Assembly (NCBI GenBank): GCA_037954665.1
Contig: JBBMOL010000303.1
Span: 496,001-560,000, forward strand
Length of the DNA: 64,000 bases
Reading direction: 5' to 3'
DNA from: Laguncularia racemosa
Taxonomy: Eukaryota > Streptophyta > Magnoliopsida > Myrtales > Combretaceae
Shown here piece by piece: positions 46,961-59,420 of this stretch. Below the pieces are notes generated by a model. That model made no database searches. It was not told where the DNA came from and saw only the letters and a list, made by a program, of their open reading frames with translations. Position 1 is the first letter of the stretch, and every line of letters starts with the position of its first letter. A program made the position numbers and the translations under genes.

Positions 46961-47270
46961 TACTTCCCCATTGAAAACCTCTCTTTTTGCAAGAACACCA
47001 TCACTTGATCATTCACTGAGAACAATTTTACCCTACGATGCTTATCTACTACGGCTTTATACTTGGTGTTAGATTGCTCTATCTTCTTACGCACGCCTCT
47101 ACTGTCTCATTCTGCCAATTTTTGCTAAATTCTTTGCTATTGTACTAAACCCAAAAATCTTGGGAAGCTTGATTAAATCTAATGCATGCTGGGGAGTCTT
47201 GGTGTAGACTACAGAGAATGGAGATTTCCCTAGAAATCATGTCATTTAGAAGTGTATTGAATGTGTTCCT
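46961..47270 (-). pseudogene. Gypsy integrase, segment right of the nested Copia element
   Basis: On the minus strand: GKSPFSVVYTKTPQHALDL, then KIEQSNTKYKAVVDKHRR, then VMVFLQKERFSMGK ending at the Copia boundary. These are standard post-catalytic integrase sequences of plant gypsy elements. The frame continues at 36834 on the other side, which confirms the interruption. At least one stop and one shift occur. Confidence 0.75.
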
Positions 47271-49150
47271 GAAGATGCTATTCATTTTATTGTCTTGACA
47301 TTCTTTGATCAAGTCGTAAATTTCTCAAACCATCCATATGGTTGAGAAGTTGGCTATTTGTTATTCCTATGGAATTAATGAAGTGTAATAGATTGGTTAG
47401 TACGAGATCATGCCTTTCAAATGGCAAAAGAGTATAGGAGCATTGCAAGGATCTAAGGACACAAAGCAAGGTCATGGATGAAATTTAGGATTTGTTAGCA
47501 TGTTAGCAAAATATTAGTAGGGAAATTATGTGGTTCAAGTCTCTACTTCCTTAAGGCGTACTTTTAGTATTGCATTTTGTGTTTTGCTCCATTAGTTTCA
47601 CTAAAATATGGAATATTATTGCAACAGATTGTTGCTTGCTAAAATGGGAATTGAATTAATGTTGTCATTGTTACTTTGCTGCTTCTCATCTTTTAGTGTC
47701 TTAATAGCTGATGATGAGTGGTGGTTAGTTGATCTCCATATTCCTTGGTTAATAATTTCTTCATCCTTCCTGTCGAATATCTAAACAAAGTAGTGTTTAA
47801 TTGGTAAACACCTTTTCTTTTCAATACCTAAAGAGTGAAAAAAGAAATTTTTTTTCTTCACCTAAATAGTTGTTTTATTTTTAATTTTGAGATTTTGAGA
47901 TTTTTCTACTTTATCTCCATTAAAGAGCTTAGGAGCAAATGCAAATAGAAGGCTCTTGACTTTTAAGGAATATATATTCAAAAATCTTATAGTGAAGAGA
48001 CTAGACTTCTGTTGAGAGTTGCATGTTTTGTTTTGACCTCACGTAAGTTAATGCTTGGTAGCTTAGAAAAAAAAAAGAGAGGCAAAAGTAACCATGTTGG
48101 AACTAAATTGCAAAATGTCCTTTCTAAGTTTATAGATGGCTCATTGCATGTAGCATTTACTTGAATTTTGTTTAACCCCCATACTTAAATGTTCAATGAA
48201 GTTGCTAATACTACCTAGAACTATATGTGATACCTTTTTTGGTTTAGACATGCAGTGGAAAAGCAGCTTATGGGATGATGAAAGGCATCACTAAAAATCC
48301 AAAGTAAGAAGGTCAAAAGGTGCTTTTTGTACACACACAAGAGGGCTCCTTGGTCTATATGATAATTGGAAACAAATGGTTGTACATGAATCAATCCCTA
48401 GGAAGGATGGCACATTGGGTATGTAATGCCTCGAAACTCAGAAGTGCTACGACTCACTACATGTTCTTATTAGGCAAGAACATGTTAAGACTCTTCTTAA
48501 CTTTACTCTGATACCATTTAATCCTATAATTCTTGTAAACCACAATCATACAAATTTGATATCTCCAACATGATACAAATACATCCTATATGAATTTTCA
48601 ACTTTTAAAGAAAACAATCTTAATACAGCAATCTAAATCACTTAAAATGTTTAATTATTCTAACTCTCAAATTCTTAAATTCAATAATAAGTTTCAATAC
48701 AATTTATATGCTTCAGTTTGTCGATCCTCACTTAATCACCACAATAATAATGAAAATCTTCATCCACCCTCTCCTATACATTCAACCCTTAATTCTCTTC
48801 ATGAGTAACATTTCCCTCTGTACCTGCATCTAAAAAAAATAATCCCCAAGGGGTGAGCTAACACCTAATATGTATAACCAGCAAACACATATGCATGAAT
48901 AAGCAAGAACTTAAATCACATATATTTATGTAGACATTATACATCGTACAACAAATTCTTGTTTCACTTATGCCCACATAACACTAATGGGGTACTCATG
49001 ACCCCATCAAACATACAAAAATACTTAATACTTAATACGGTGTTGGGAATTGCTATTATAGGCCCTAACACCCATGAGTCCTTAAACCATAACCATACTT
49101 AATACAATGTTGGGAACTTCCATTATGAGCCCTAACACTTATGAGCTAGC
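47271..49150 (-). mobile_element. Insertion within gypsy integrase, LTR-retrotransposon fragment
   Basis: Integrase coding sequence stops near 49150 and resumes near 47270, so about 1.9 kb has been inserted. At 48510-48520 the plus strand reads CTCTGATACCA, the complement of an initiator-Met primer site TGGTATCAGAG, next to probable LTR sequence up to about 49140. That part contains two diverged copies of GTTGGGAA with CCCTAACAC (near 49030 and 49110). No coding domain is recognisable. Boundaries and duplication are not resolved. Confidence 0.5.
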
Positions 49151-51930
49151 ACAACATCCCATTACTTCGGCTTCTCCCCACAAATACTTCCAATCAAATT
49201 ACCTAGTGTCCTGTTTGTAGCTTTAGTTTACTCGTCCATTTGAGGGTGAGCTTTGTTGTCGTAATTCAAAGACTAGTTAAAATCTACCACAAAGTTCTCT
49301 AGAAATGGCTTAAGAACTTGTTGTCTTTATCTGATGTGGTAGACTTGGCAATCCTATGGAGACGAACAACCTTTCTAAAAAATACTTTGGCAATGGCCTA
49401 TGCATCTACCACTCTCTAACATGGAATGAAATGTGCCATCTTGAAAAACCTATCAATCACCACAAACACATAATCTACATCTCACTAAGTACGAGGCAAC
49501 CCGAGTACAAAATCTATCAATAAGTCTTCTTTGATATTCTCAAGGACAGGCAAAGGCATATACAAGTCAGTGTTTTGGGACTACCCCTTAACTATTTGAC
49601 ACACATAACAGCATTGTACCACCCTACTAACATCTTGTCTCAAATGAGGCTAGTAGAATCTATGACCAACCGTAGCACCCTTATGTAGGTCACGAATTAA
49701 CTTCTCTCTCAAAGAAGATTCAATTACACATAGCAAATTTCCCTTCATTAAATAGCTGTCATGGATATGAAAATCATCACAAGGCTACTTAGTCACACAC
49801 TTCTCCCACGTCTTCCTAAAATCAACATCAACATCATATAAGTCCTTTAAGTGTTTGGACCCTACAATTTTAGCAGAGAAAGTTATTATAAGATTGGACC
49901 TTTTACTCAAAGCATCAACTACTTTGTTCTACACACTTGATTTATGTTTCAACTCGAAGGGAAACTTCTGCAAGAACTGGATTCACCTCACGTGCACATC
50001 CTTGCCAATTCTGGTTTAGTTATTCAGATGTTTGAGTGCATTATAATTTGAATACAGGATAAATTCTTTACCCACTAAATAATGCTCCGAAGTCCTCAAG
50101 GCACACACAACTGAGTAAAACTCCTTGTCATAAGTGGACCAATTCCTCTTGGAATTGCATAGTTTTTCACTAAAGAAAGCAATTTACTTCTTTTCTTAAG
50201 ACAAAATAGCCCTTATACCAACTCCATTTGCATCACAGTCCACTTTAAACAATTTTTCAAAAATCAGGTAATGCTAGGATGGGTGCACTACATAATTTTT
50301 CTTTGAGGATAGAAAAATTGATCTTAGCTTCTTCACTCCACTAAAACTTCCCTTTCATCAAACACTCGGTCATAGGAGCCGTAATAGTGCTAAAATGTCT
50401 AATAAATCTCTTGTAAAAGCTAACCAACCTTAAGAAACTTTGTAGCTCAGTGAAAATTCATAGAATAAGCTATTCTCTAATTGCGTTCACTTTCTCTTCA
50501 TCCACCCGAATCCCATCACTACTAATTACAAAGCCTAGAAATAGCTTTCTAGACAGGAAAATACACTTCTTCACATTCACATACAACCTACTCTCTTTCA
50601 AAACAGTCAACACTTCCCTTAAATGTACTACATGCTCCTCCTTAGATTTATAGTATATTAGGATATCGTTAAAGTAAACAACCACAAAGCGATTAATGAA
50701 AAGTTTTAGTACTTGGTTCATGACTCTCATGAAAGTGCTCGATGCATTACTGAGGCCGAAAAGCATAGCCACTCATAAAGGCCCTCTTCGGTTTTGAAAG
50801 TTATCTTCCACTTGTCCTTAGGTCTAATCCTAATCTGGTGATAGTCACTTCTTAGATCGATCTTTAAGAATACCATAGCTCCACTCAATCGACCTAGCAT
50901 ATTTTCCAATCTTAGAATCAGGAACTTATACCCAATGGTAATTTTGTTGATAGCCCTACTGTCTATGCACATCTTCTAACTTCCATCTTTCTTTAGAGTC
51001 AATAAGGTCGGTACAGTACATGGACTCATGCTTTCCCTGACGAAACCCTTCTATAGCAACTCCTGTACTTTCTCTTGTAATACTTCCATCTCTTTCAGGC
51101 TCATCCTGTAATGTGGAAGATTTAGAAAACTCACACCAGGAATTAAGTCAATATGATGTTGTATATCTCTTATGGGGAGTAAGCCTTATGGTAAGTCATT
51201 GGGTAACACCTCACCGAATTCATCTAACAATCCTTTGATACTATCTAGCACCTCTTCAACCTTCTCCTCCTTATCAATTGTCAATATTTGTTTTACAATT
51301 AGTGCATGCATAGTTTAGGATTCCTTCATAGTATCCTCCATCTCCTTTTTTGACTATGTAATTGTGAGAAAAGAACATCCTTTCACCTTAGAAGGCTTAG
51401 AACGACTCGATAGCTTTAGAGGCAAAAGAGTAAACTTCACTCCATCATTTTCCAACCTGTGCACATTCTCCCTACTAGCATGCTGGGCGTTAACATCATA
51501 CTACTAAGGTCTACCAAATAGTAAGTGACAGGTATCCATATCTATTATATTACAATACACCTCATCTCAATATTTACCAATGGAAAAAGGTATTTTGCAA
51601 CATTCTTTAACCTCAATTTTCTCTATTGCCTTAGCCCACCCATTGTTATGTGGATTGAGATGCTTCTCTATTGGTAATTGTAATGCATGCATCACTTCCC
51701 TACTTATGATAGCCTCACAACTGCTACTATCTAATATTAATTCAAAGACTCTTCCATCAATTGTGCATCTAGTGCGGAACAACTAATGCCGTTGAGTCTG
51801 TTCTTTTTGCTTTAGTGCCAGTATCAATTTCTTGATTACATAAGCTTACTCATCATATTCATCCTCGTCCTCATCCTCATAGTACTCATCACCCCCATTA
51901 GGCTCACAATTAATCCCATCTTCTTCATCT
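49151..51930 (-). pseudogene. Gypsy pol: protease, reverse transcriptase, RNase H and integrase core, degenerate
   Basis: From right to left: a protease (51782-51300) with LILDSSSCEAIISREV, where related elements usually read DGGSC or DSGA after the catalytic D, and a terminal LLFGRP motif. Reverse transcriptase (about 51100-50470) has INKITIGYKF, KIDLRSDYHQIRI and VVYFNDILIYYKS, in which the catalytic YFDD has become YFND. RNase H and the first part of integrase (50460-49151) are recognisable only as scattered pieces such as FVVIDRFFKMAHF and NKAHPQMDE, broken by many stops and shifts. The copy cannot be active. Confidence 0.75.
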
Positions 51931-53125
51931 CTCTCCATTATGTTAACTCCTCTTCGATTAGGGTACTCATTAGATCAATGTTCATGTTGATTACAATGGT
52001 AGCACTTCCCCAATATTGGCTTTGCATAAGGTTTGCTCTGCCTTTGTATGTCCTTTGTCTCAATCGGCTTCTTGCTTGTAACTCTCTCTTCTTTCTTTTT
52101 AGTAACTCCTCCTTACAACTCTGATGTGGTTCTATTTTTCTCAACTATAGGTTTACTTAAACCTTCAACCTTAAATCTCCTACTTCCATCATCAAATCTA
52201 CTACTCTCCTCTTGCAGCATCAATTCGACCCTAAGAGTTATGTTTTTAACCTCATTCAAAGTACACAGAACATGTATCCCGGTTTTGTCTCGAATTTGCA
52301 ATTTCAAATCATCTAAGTATTTAGCCACCTGTTGACCCTCACTCTCCCTTAAGTCATTTCTCTCTATTAACTGCACGAATTCCATGATATACTTATGTAT
52401 GGTCCTCCACCCTAGAGATACCACTAACATTTCTTAAAGAGGATTTGGTCATAATCGAGAGGTAGAAAATCCTGCTAGAGTAATTGTTTCACCTATATTA
52501 GGTTCTTATTGGTTGTTTGCCCTCACAACACCTCCTGCTTTAGAGCTTCTCCCACTAAGCTAATGCACCCCCTTTCAATCTACATGTTACTAACTTCACC
52601 CTCTTTCCCTTAGGAATTTTCATATACTTAAAGATTTTATCGATTTCAGTAATCCAATTAATAAAATCTTCAATATCTAAATTACCGTTAAAGGTGAGAA
52701 TGTCAACCTTAAGCTTGAATTCCCTGCTGTCTTCATAATCAATCTTGCAAATTGTTTCTCCTATATCTGCTACTACCACCACCTCTTCTACATGCCTGCT
52801 CCTCTTTAAACAACACATGGTCTTCCTCCTTCGAATAATCTCCATACATCTATAACTCATGATTTGCAGTTATAGGTTTGACAATAGGATTGTTGCACGC
52901 ATGCTCTACCCTAGGTTGCTTACCGTTGTTCATGTCTCTATTGGCATTGAATCCCATTGCATCAAAATGCTCAGTCAGGTTATCAAAGTGCTGTTCTAAA
53001 CGCCATAATTTCTAATCCATGTTATTCAATAATGTCCTTTGAGCCCACACCTTTGTTCGTAGGGCTTCTATATCTCAAGCAACATCCAGAACATGGCTAC
53101 CTCTTAAACTGCCGTCTCCTAACAT
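51931..53125 (-). pseudogene. Gypsy gag, degenerate
   Basis: Starts near ATG 53125 (MLGDGSLRGSH). The Gag core at 52720-52560 reads KVDILTFNGNLDIEDFINW followed by MKIPKGKRVKLVTCRLKGGA, a close fit to plant gypsy Gag. A zinc knuckle near 52005-51960, CYHCNQHEH, has lost its last ligand (Y for C) and carries a stop. An acidic stretch (GGDEYYEDEDEDEYDE) leads to the protease. Several stops and frameshifts occur. Confidence 0.75.
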
Positions 53126-53143
53126 TGTTGCAAGAATTTCCCA

Positions 53144-53154
53144 CTCTGATACCA
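53144..53154 (-). other. Primer binding site of the gypsy element
   Basis: TGGTATCAGAG on the minus strand, two bases from the 5' LTR end. It matches an initiator-Met tRNA primer and fixes the minus orientation. Confidence 0.8.
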
Positions 53155-53156
53155 AC

Positions 53157-53535
53157 CGACGTAGCGAGTTAGCATGAACAAAAAGAAATCAAAGAAAGTA
53201 CCAAAGTTTCTCTCAAAACACATCTAAGTTATTTTATTTCATAAAATATGACCTAAAAACAAAAAAAGTATTATATAAAACCCTAAAACGCGGTTTAGCA
53301 CAGTCTTCAGCATGGGTGTGTAGAAACTCGTGTATAATTCTATGGACAATTCCTCCCCCCCCCCCCCCCCCCCCCCCCCCCCACCCGCCCCTTGCATAGT
53401 CGTGCTTGCTATCGTGCCACTCACAAACCCACCAGCACAGGTGTGTTAACACCTATGTTGCCCACTTCTCCAACACATTCATTAGCACACTTATCTTCCT
53501 GTGTTTGTTCCTGTGTTTCTATGTCTCTTGCATCA
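53157..53535 (-). repeat. 5' LTR of the gypsy element
   Basis: 379 bp, homologous to 36290-36628, followed by the TGTTC duplication. It contains an extra segment of about 40 bases with a run of 28 C at 53355-53382. Apart from that it is diverged by roughly a fifth from its partner by eye. Confidence 0.8.
53355..53382. repeat. Poly-C (poly-G on minus strand) run of 28
   Basis: Twenty-eight consecutive C, then ACCCGCCCC. The partner LTR lacks it. On the minus strand the run could form G-quadruplexes. Such runs are error-prone in sequencing, so the length is uncertain. Confidence 0.8.
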
Positions 53536-53540
53536 TGTTC

Positions 53541-56500
53541 AACGACGCTAATACTATACAACTCAAATCTTTCCAAGTGGATATTTTAAACTGATTCAAA
53601 TTTACAACCTCATCTCCAAACTAGTAGTTTTAAATTGAATTAGCATAAATAAAAGATATATGTTGAGAGATTTCATTTTAAGAAGGCAATCAACTCATTT
53701 TTTACTAATTATCATCCTCTCTACCTTTTTGGTTCTATCCAATGGCCATATAATTTGTAATTCATTATTAGGATCATTGTTTTTATTGGTATGAAGTGAA
53801 GTATAGTGCTTCAAATTTAGGATTAGATTTAGAAAATGAATCAAATTGATTCGAGGCAATACCAAGGTTTGAGCTTGATAAAAAATATATAAACTTGAAG
53901 CTTTCATTTCACAATTTAAGCTTGGTTTGAGGTTTTATTTAATAAGCTTGACTTGTGCTTAACGAAGCTTCATGAAGCTCGAGTATCTAAAATTAATTAA
54001 ATTCGTATAATTTCGTTTAATTGAAATTAGGACTTTAATTCAATAACACTTTACAAATATTCAAAGTTCAACTTAAGTTTAATTAAATTTGTAAATTTGT
54101 CAAGTCAGGGTTGAAACTTAAGTTCAAACTTAACTTAATTTTAGGTGAACCAAAGTTAAGTAGATATTGAGCCAAGTTTGAATAACTTATTAGCTAGCTT
54201 GATTCGCTTACACTCTTATATAGCTACATGAAAGTGTTAGGCCAAAAGGCATGTACATTTACTAGTATACACAAAATGAGGTACCAATAGGTATTTAATG
54301 TGGTCTTCTAAGCTGGGGCTCATGTACACAATGCACGAGCACTAACGCATATAACTTAGATAACTTTCCTTAGCCGTTGAGAATGATCTAATTCTAGACG
54401 TGTATTGCTCTATTAGTGTTCTGTTTGAACGCATGTCTGATGGAGCATAATTTTAAATAATCTTATAGAACTCTCAATTACAATAACATTCCTATTAACC
54501 GTCTATGGAAGTTTGCTATACTAATATGCCAGTGGAAAAACACGATAAAAAATAACAAATACATGCCTTCTATTAATATGAAAACAATATATTCATATAT
54601 AATTTTACATATTAAGCTTAATACATCGTGGAAAATCTATTATTACCAAATCGGTGGATTCTCAAAGTTGAAGTGCCCAGTAATACGATCAACCAAAAGT
54701 CTATATACCACATGAATCTTTCCTTGTACATCGATTGGGCATTTTGCTTCTATCTACTTATTTGATGTTGAAAACACCATCTATTAATTTATAGGTAGAT
54801 GGCAATAATAGGATAGATACAATACTTAAATTTATTATATGTCATATTTATTATCCAATTGATGTTTCGACCCTTGATATCATTATGTCCCCAGAATGCT
54901 GTTAGTACAAAGGTTCTTATGCTAGTAGTCAAAACTTAAGCCAGATAGTGAACTACAGTAAACAATAAGTTTAGGTAATTGATTGGAAATTATTTTAATA
55001 TTCAAGTACCAGGAATGGCATTTTCCTCAAACTAATCTAAATTTCATTAATTGATCAATCATTTATCATTCTGACTTATGCATTTACAAATTGAAGGTTA
55101 ATCTAAACTAATTATACGACACATTTGCTATCTAATTGAAGTTTCGACCCTTAATATCATTATATCTCCAAACGCAGTTAGCATAAAGGTTCTTGTGCTA
55201 GTAGTTAAAACTTTAATTGGCTAGTAAAATGTAGTAAAATGAGCTTCAGGTTTCTTCAGTGCTTTGATAATATGCAGAGAACGACTTCACAACTACACCT
55301 ACATCACAATCATGTGGAGACATGAATACCAATCTAGTTTGTGCGGTTAAGGATTCTAAGGTTGTTAATGCATCAACTTGGGTGACAATTTCCTTAAAAA
55401 TATTAAAAGCTGGCTTCGAAAGATAGATAGGTTCAGTGCACAATAGATATTATAAAAATAAAATAAAATAAATTCAAGCCAACTAAGTCAATCTTGACAT
55501 ATTGTTTTAACTTGATTCAAATTTTATTTAATCTCAACGTAGATTTATTAGCCGGATTTACTATAATTGATGTAAGGTTTTGGTTTAGTTTCTTAATTAC
55601 AACTATTATTAGTTTTGTTCTTACTTTATTCAAATTTCGGTCTATCTAATGTTTATTTAATCGAACAAAATTAAAATTTGGTGTAACACGAGACATTAGC
55701 TACCCCTCTTCCCAGGTACAATACCCAAGTTTTGGATAAAAACATTAATACTTATTATAATACCCTTGGCAAATCCGATGCCAAACTAAAATAGGGTTTT
55801 TCTCCTATTTGATTTGGAAAAATTTTCCAACCAAGTCAAATTGAACATTTACAGCTTTATGTAGAGGGGCAAATTGAAAAAGAAAAACCGAACATAAATG
55901 TTGTTAAGTCCACAATATCTTTGATTATTATTATATCATTGAAATTAAACATTACATGTTGTACCACAATAGAATTGTAGTCATCAACTGATTAGCTTTT
56001 AACAAAGAATGAATAAGAATAGCTTTAATAATACTAATAAGGTATCAACCTTATTAATGCTTTTATGGATACTTTGTTCTGGTTTTGTTACTATAGCAAA
56101 ATTTAAGGATTTACTTATTTACGTACCTTGGTGGCATTCTCTTTGCTATATTAGAAGAGAAGACAACGGGATCGTGCTGTCTGGTTATCTTCAAGTGACC
56201 AGTTTGCATGATGCAATGGCAATCGGTCGGCAAGGAAGAAATGGACAAGATATGTATGAAGCATAGTTTTCTGTGCCAGCTGTGTGTTGGATTTATCCCA
56301 TCTCATGTTGTCGGGGGGATCAACATTTCCTGGTTTTTTTTTTTTTTTTTAAGTTTTTTTGTTTTTTTGTGGCAGATACCTTCTACTCTCGTCGTTTCTT
56401 TATCGTTCGAATCGGGCCGTTTGGTAAGAGAAGACAAACTCTTCTTTCTCTTTATCGGTTCTTTTTTTTTTTTTTTAATTTTATTTGAATACGAGATATC

Positions 56501-58800
56501 TTAATTAAGATCCTACCGGGGAGAATCAATACACATTTATTAAGAGGTTAACACAACATTAATCACAAATTTAATAATTAGTAATAGACTAATACCTTCT
56601 TCTATTTATTTATTTATTTTTTAGGATAAATATTACATTTAATACTTAAACTTTGTTTATTTTTATAATCAATTATCTAAAGAAATCATTTACATTATTT
56701 GAATGGGATTATTAATTAAGAAAATAAGTAAAATTCAGATAATAAATTATAATAAGAGATAAAATTCAAGTAGTTAAATGAAAAAAATAGTTCAAATTTA
56801 AGTATTAAATTGACAGTTAAAAACTTCATATAGTTAAATATAAAAACGGATAAAATTAAAGTAGAAAATATGAGATTTACCTCTTTTTTATATTCCTTTT
56901 TGAGACTTCTTCAATAATAACTATAGTATGGATTTTCCCATTCGAATGAATTTTGTTACAAAAATTAGTTATATACTAATTCTTGTCACATACATTGTCA
57001 TTGTTACTTATAACAAATCCATTATAATCTTGTATACTGATCGAGTGCCTGAAAAATGTAGTTCTTATGCCATTAAGATACCCTTTTTTTTTTCTTTTTT
57101 TCTCTTTTCTCATTAAGATGCCTTTACTATTCATGGGCATTTGTTCATAACACAATCAATATTATCCTAGTATGGAAATAAATAAGGGGGGAAAAAAATT
57201 CATTTGGCATGATTGATGATTGTGAATAAGACCCAGAAGAGATTTTATAATTAATCCTTTTTATCCATAATTATATGAATCCTAAATTACAGAAGAATCA
57301 CATTTATCTCGTCTAGATGTTGTAAAATGAATCCTATAATTCGTAGCAGCATTGTCTCATAACCTCAAGGGATGGATGCAACTATTAAAAGTATTTTCGT
57401 GAATGTGGCACAAGGTTTTAGGGAACTTCGAGATATACTAATTATTGATAGTAGTATTTATTTTATTTTGAATTAAATATAGGAATTTCAATAATGAATA
57501 ACTTTTTAAGAAAAAATAAAATGGAAACTATTTATCAAAAGATTCTTTGTGATGGCAATATTAGCAAGTAGGTTATATTTTGAATGACGTATCGTGTACT
57601 CCCTTTTCTCTCTAGTGCTAAACAGCTATATCGAAGAATTGACGACCAACCATTTTAGTTGCCTAATCAACTTTAAGCTACGCACACCACATCTCTGAAA
57701 TGATGGAAGAAAATAATTGAAGGTGATGGGATTCGGTTTCTCTGTCGTAAATAACTTTTGTTTTCTTCTTTTTTTCCTTGCCTTTTCCAATAACGTGTTA
57801 TTATGCATGAAGAGCCTTTAATATTTGTTTCACTTTTAACTTTTTTTATTTATACAAATACATTAGTGAATATAAATGGAGACACCGTTTGAGAAAACTT
57901 TGTCTGATATGATTTTCGCAAAATATTATTGTTTATGAACTGATAGAATGGTGGGATTGGAATCCTAAAACTCAGAAAAATGTAAAAGTAAAATAAAAAA
58001 TTCTAATGAAAAGTTAAGTTGAAGTAGTATATTTCACCAACTCAATGCAGGAAAATAATTAGATGACTTTTGTTTGCTCAAGTAGGATGCCTTTTTTAAC
58101 AATAGTTTTGTTATTTATTACTTTTCTTTTTCTTTTTCTTTTTCTTTTTTATCCAACCATCAAACTTAAGCCAAAAATAAAACAATTTTTAGGGACTCAT
58201 TGCATTTTGGTGATGTGCAAAGTGGCCGTTCAACTACAAGCAAAAGGAAAGGGAGCTTTTTCCTTGTTATAATACGTTTATCTTTAATTTTCATGGAATG
58301 TAAGTTTATGGTGTGTGCACACGTTTTATGGCATGGATTGAGTTCAATTAACTGGTGTGCATAGAGTTGAAGATTAGTCGAGCAAGTTGAATTATGAGAT
58401 TTTACTCAAATTAGCCAACCAAACTGAACTTCGGTCTGTTAATATGCTTGTCCAACCCATCAAACATAGTTCAGTTAGTCTAATCCCTTGCTTGTAGCCC
58501 AAGCTATAGTAGTTCTTGATGGTAAGATTATTTGCATTACGATTGAAAGAACCCTATACATACATTGTTACACTGTGTTTATGCTTCTTGCCTATAGATT
58601 TTTACACTAGATTCGAAGTTTTTCCATATAAAATCTCTGTATCAATGTACTTTTTCTTTTACATTTATTTTATCTTTGATTTGTGTACTTTATTCTAATA
58701 TAAAACCGAATAGGTCTTGCCACATAGATTATTGAATCATATTTGTATTGAAGCAAGTTAGTGCATAGATTATTGATCAGATTTACTACACACCATAGCA
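53541..58800. other. AT-rich intergenic region
   Basis: No convincing gene. Open frames at 55246-55443 (minus) and 56009-56266 (plus, hydrophobic N-terminus, 85 codons) match nothing I know and lack supporting structure. A direct repeat pair lies at 54850-54945 and 55118-55223. Poly-T tracts and simple repeats are frequent. Confidence 0.55.
54850..55223 (+). repeat. Direct repeat pair, about 100 bp each, 270 bp apart
   Basis: Both copies contain GTTTCGACCCTT followed by ATATCATTAT, GTTAG and AAAGGTTCTT, then TGCTAGTAGT. They differ at about one position in six. Origin is unknown; possibly remnants of one old repeat family. Confidence 0.6.
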
Positions 58801-58814
58801 AAGTATGATATTGT

Positions 58815-59420
58815 GAAGCTTCATGGATGCAAAAATTTTGGCTTGTAGCAACTAAAAATGTGTGGATTATGATATGGTTAAGCTTGAAGAAGGTGTTAAT
58901 GAGACACTAGAGCCCATGAAGGATGCTAAGTAGGGAAATTTTGGTGGCATTGTTGTAAAGTATGACCAACAGTATTGTGTAGGAGATACTTGTGAAGATG
59001 ATGATTATAGGTCTTTATAGGACTTTGGAATCATTGTACAAGATCTTTGACAAATGGACTTCTATTGGAGTGAAGGAAGTTTTTTCTTCTTATGAGTGTG
59101 GAGTCATCCATAAGACAAAAAAATCTGTAAGTTTATGTCTCTAATTAATAATTTATAGAATATATATGTGGAACTTAAGGCTGAGGATCGGGTGATGATC
59201 TTGCTATGCTCTTGCCCTCTTTGTTCAACAAATTCAAATTGCCTATGATCTATGAAACAAAAAATCTATCATTAAGGAAGGTTAAAGCAATTTGTTATGC
59301 AATAATCATATAAGGTCATTTGTCGTCATAAGATTCATAAGCATTGAAGTTGCTGATGATCTACTTGCTGGAGATAGACACATGTCCCTAGGTGGTGGTG
59401 AATTTGGGAACAAGTCTAGG
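58815..59420 (+). pseudogene. Copia gag relic
   Basis: Scattered frames read GCKNFGL, a stop, then QLKM (compare the usual SNFxLWKxKM), KSVSLCL, YVELKAEDRVMILLCS and, further on, DDLLAGDRHMSLGG. These match in order the parts of a Copia Gag of the type with a GxNFxxW start. Stops and frameshifts are frequent and no LTR is visible nearby. It is an old fragment unrelated in detail to the Sirevirus at 36835. Confidence 0.6.

Larger units (their letters stand above)
36290..53535 (-). mobile_element. Degenerate Ty3/gypsy retrotransposon, split by a nested Copia element
   Basis: LTRs at 36290-36628 (3') and 53157-53535 (5') share sequence over their whole length (for example TATGACCTAAAAACAAAA). 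TGTTT (36285-36289) and TGTTC (53536-53540) flank them, a 5-bp duplication with one change. Between them, on the minus strand, lie a primer site, gag, protease, reverse transcriptase and integrase remnants. The Copia element 36835-46960 interrupts integrase, and a second insertion (about 47271-49150) interrupts it again. The element without the Copia is about 7.1 kb. Many stops and frameshifts show it is old. Confidence 0.85.

Noticed and set aside
55246..55443. Minus-strand 65-codon ORF starting MCTEPIYLSKP
   Set aside because: The composition looks protein-like but I recognise no family and see no exon structure around it.
56009..56266. Plus-strand 85-codon ORF with hydrophobic N-terminus
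   Set aside because: It could suggest a secreted peptide, but no family, promoter or conservation evidence is available from the sequence.
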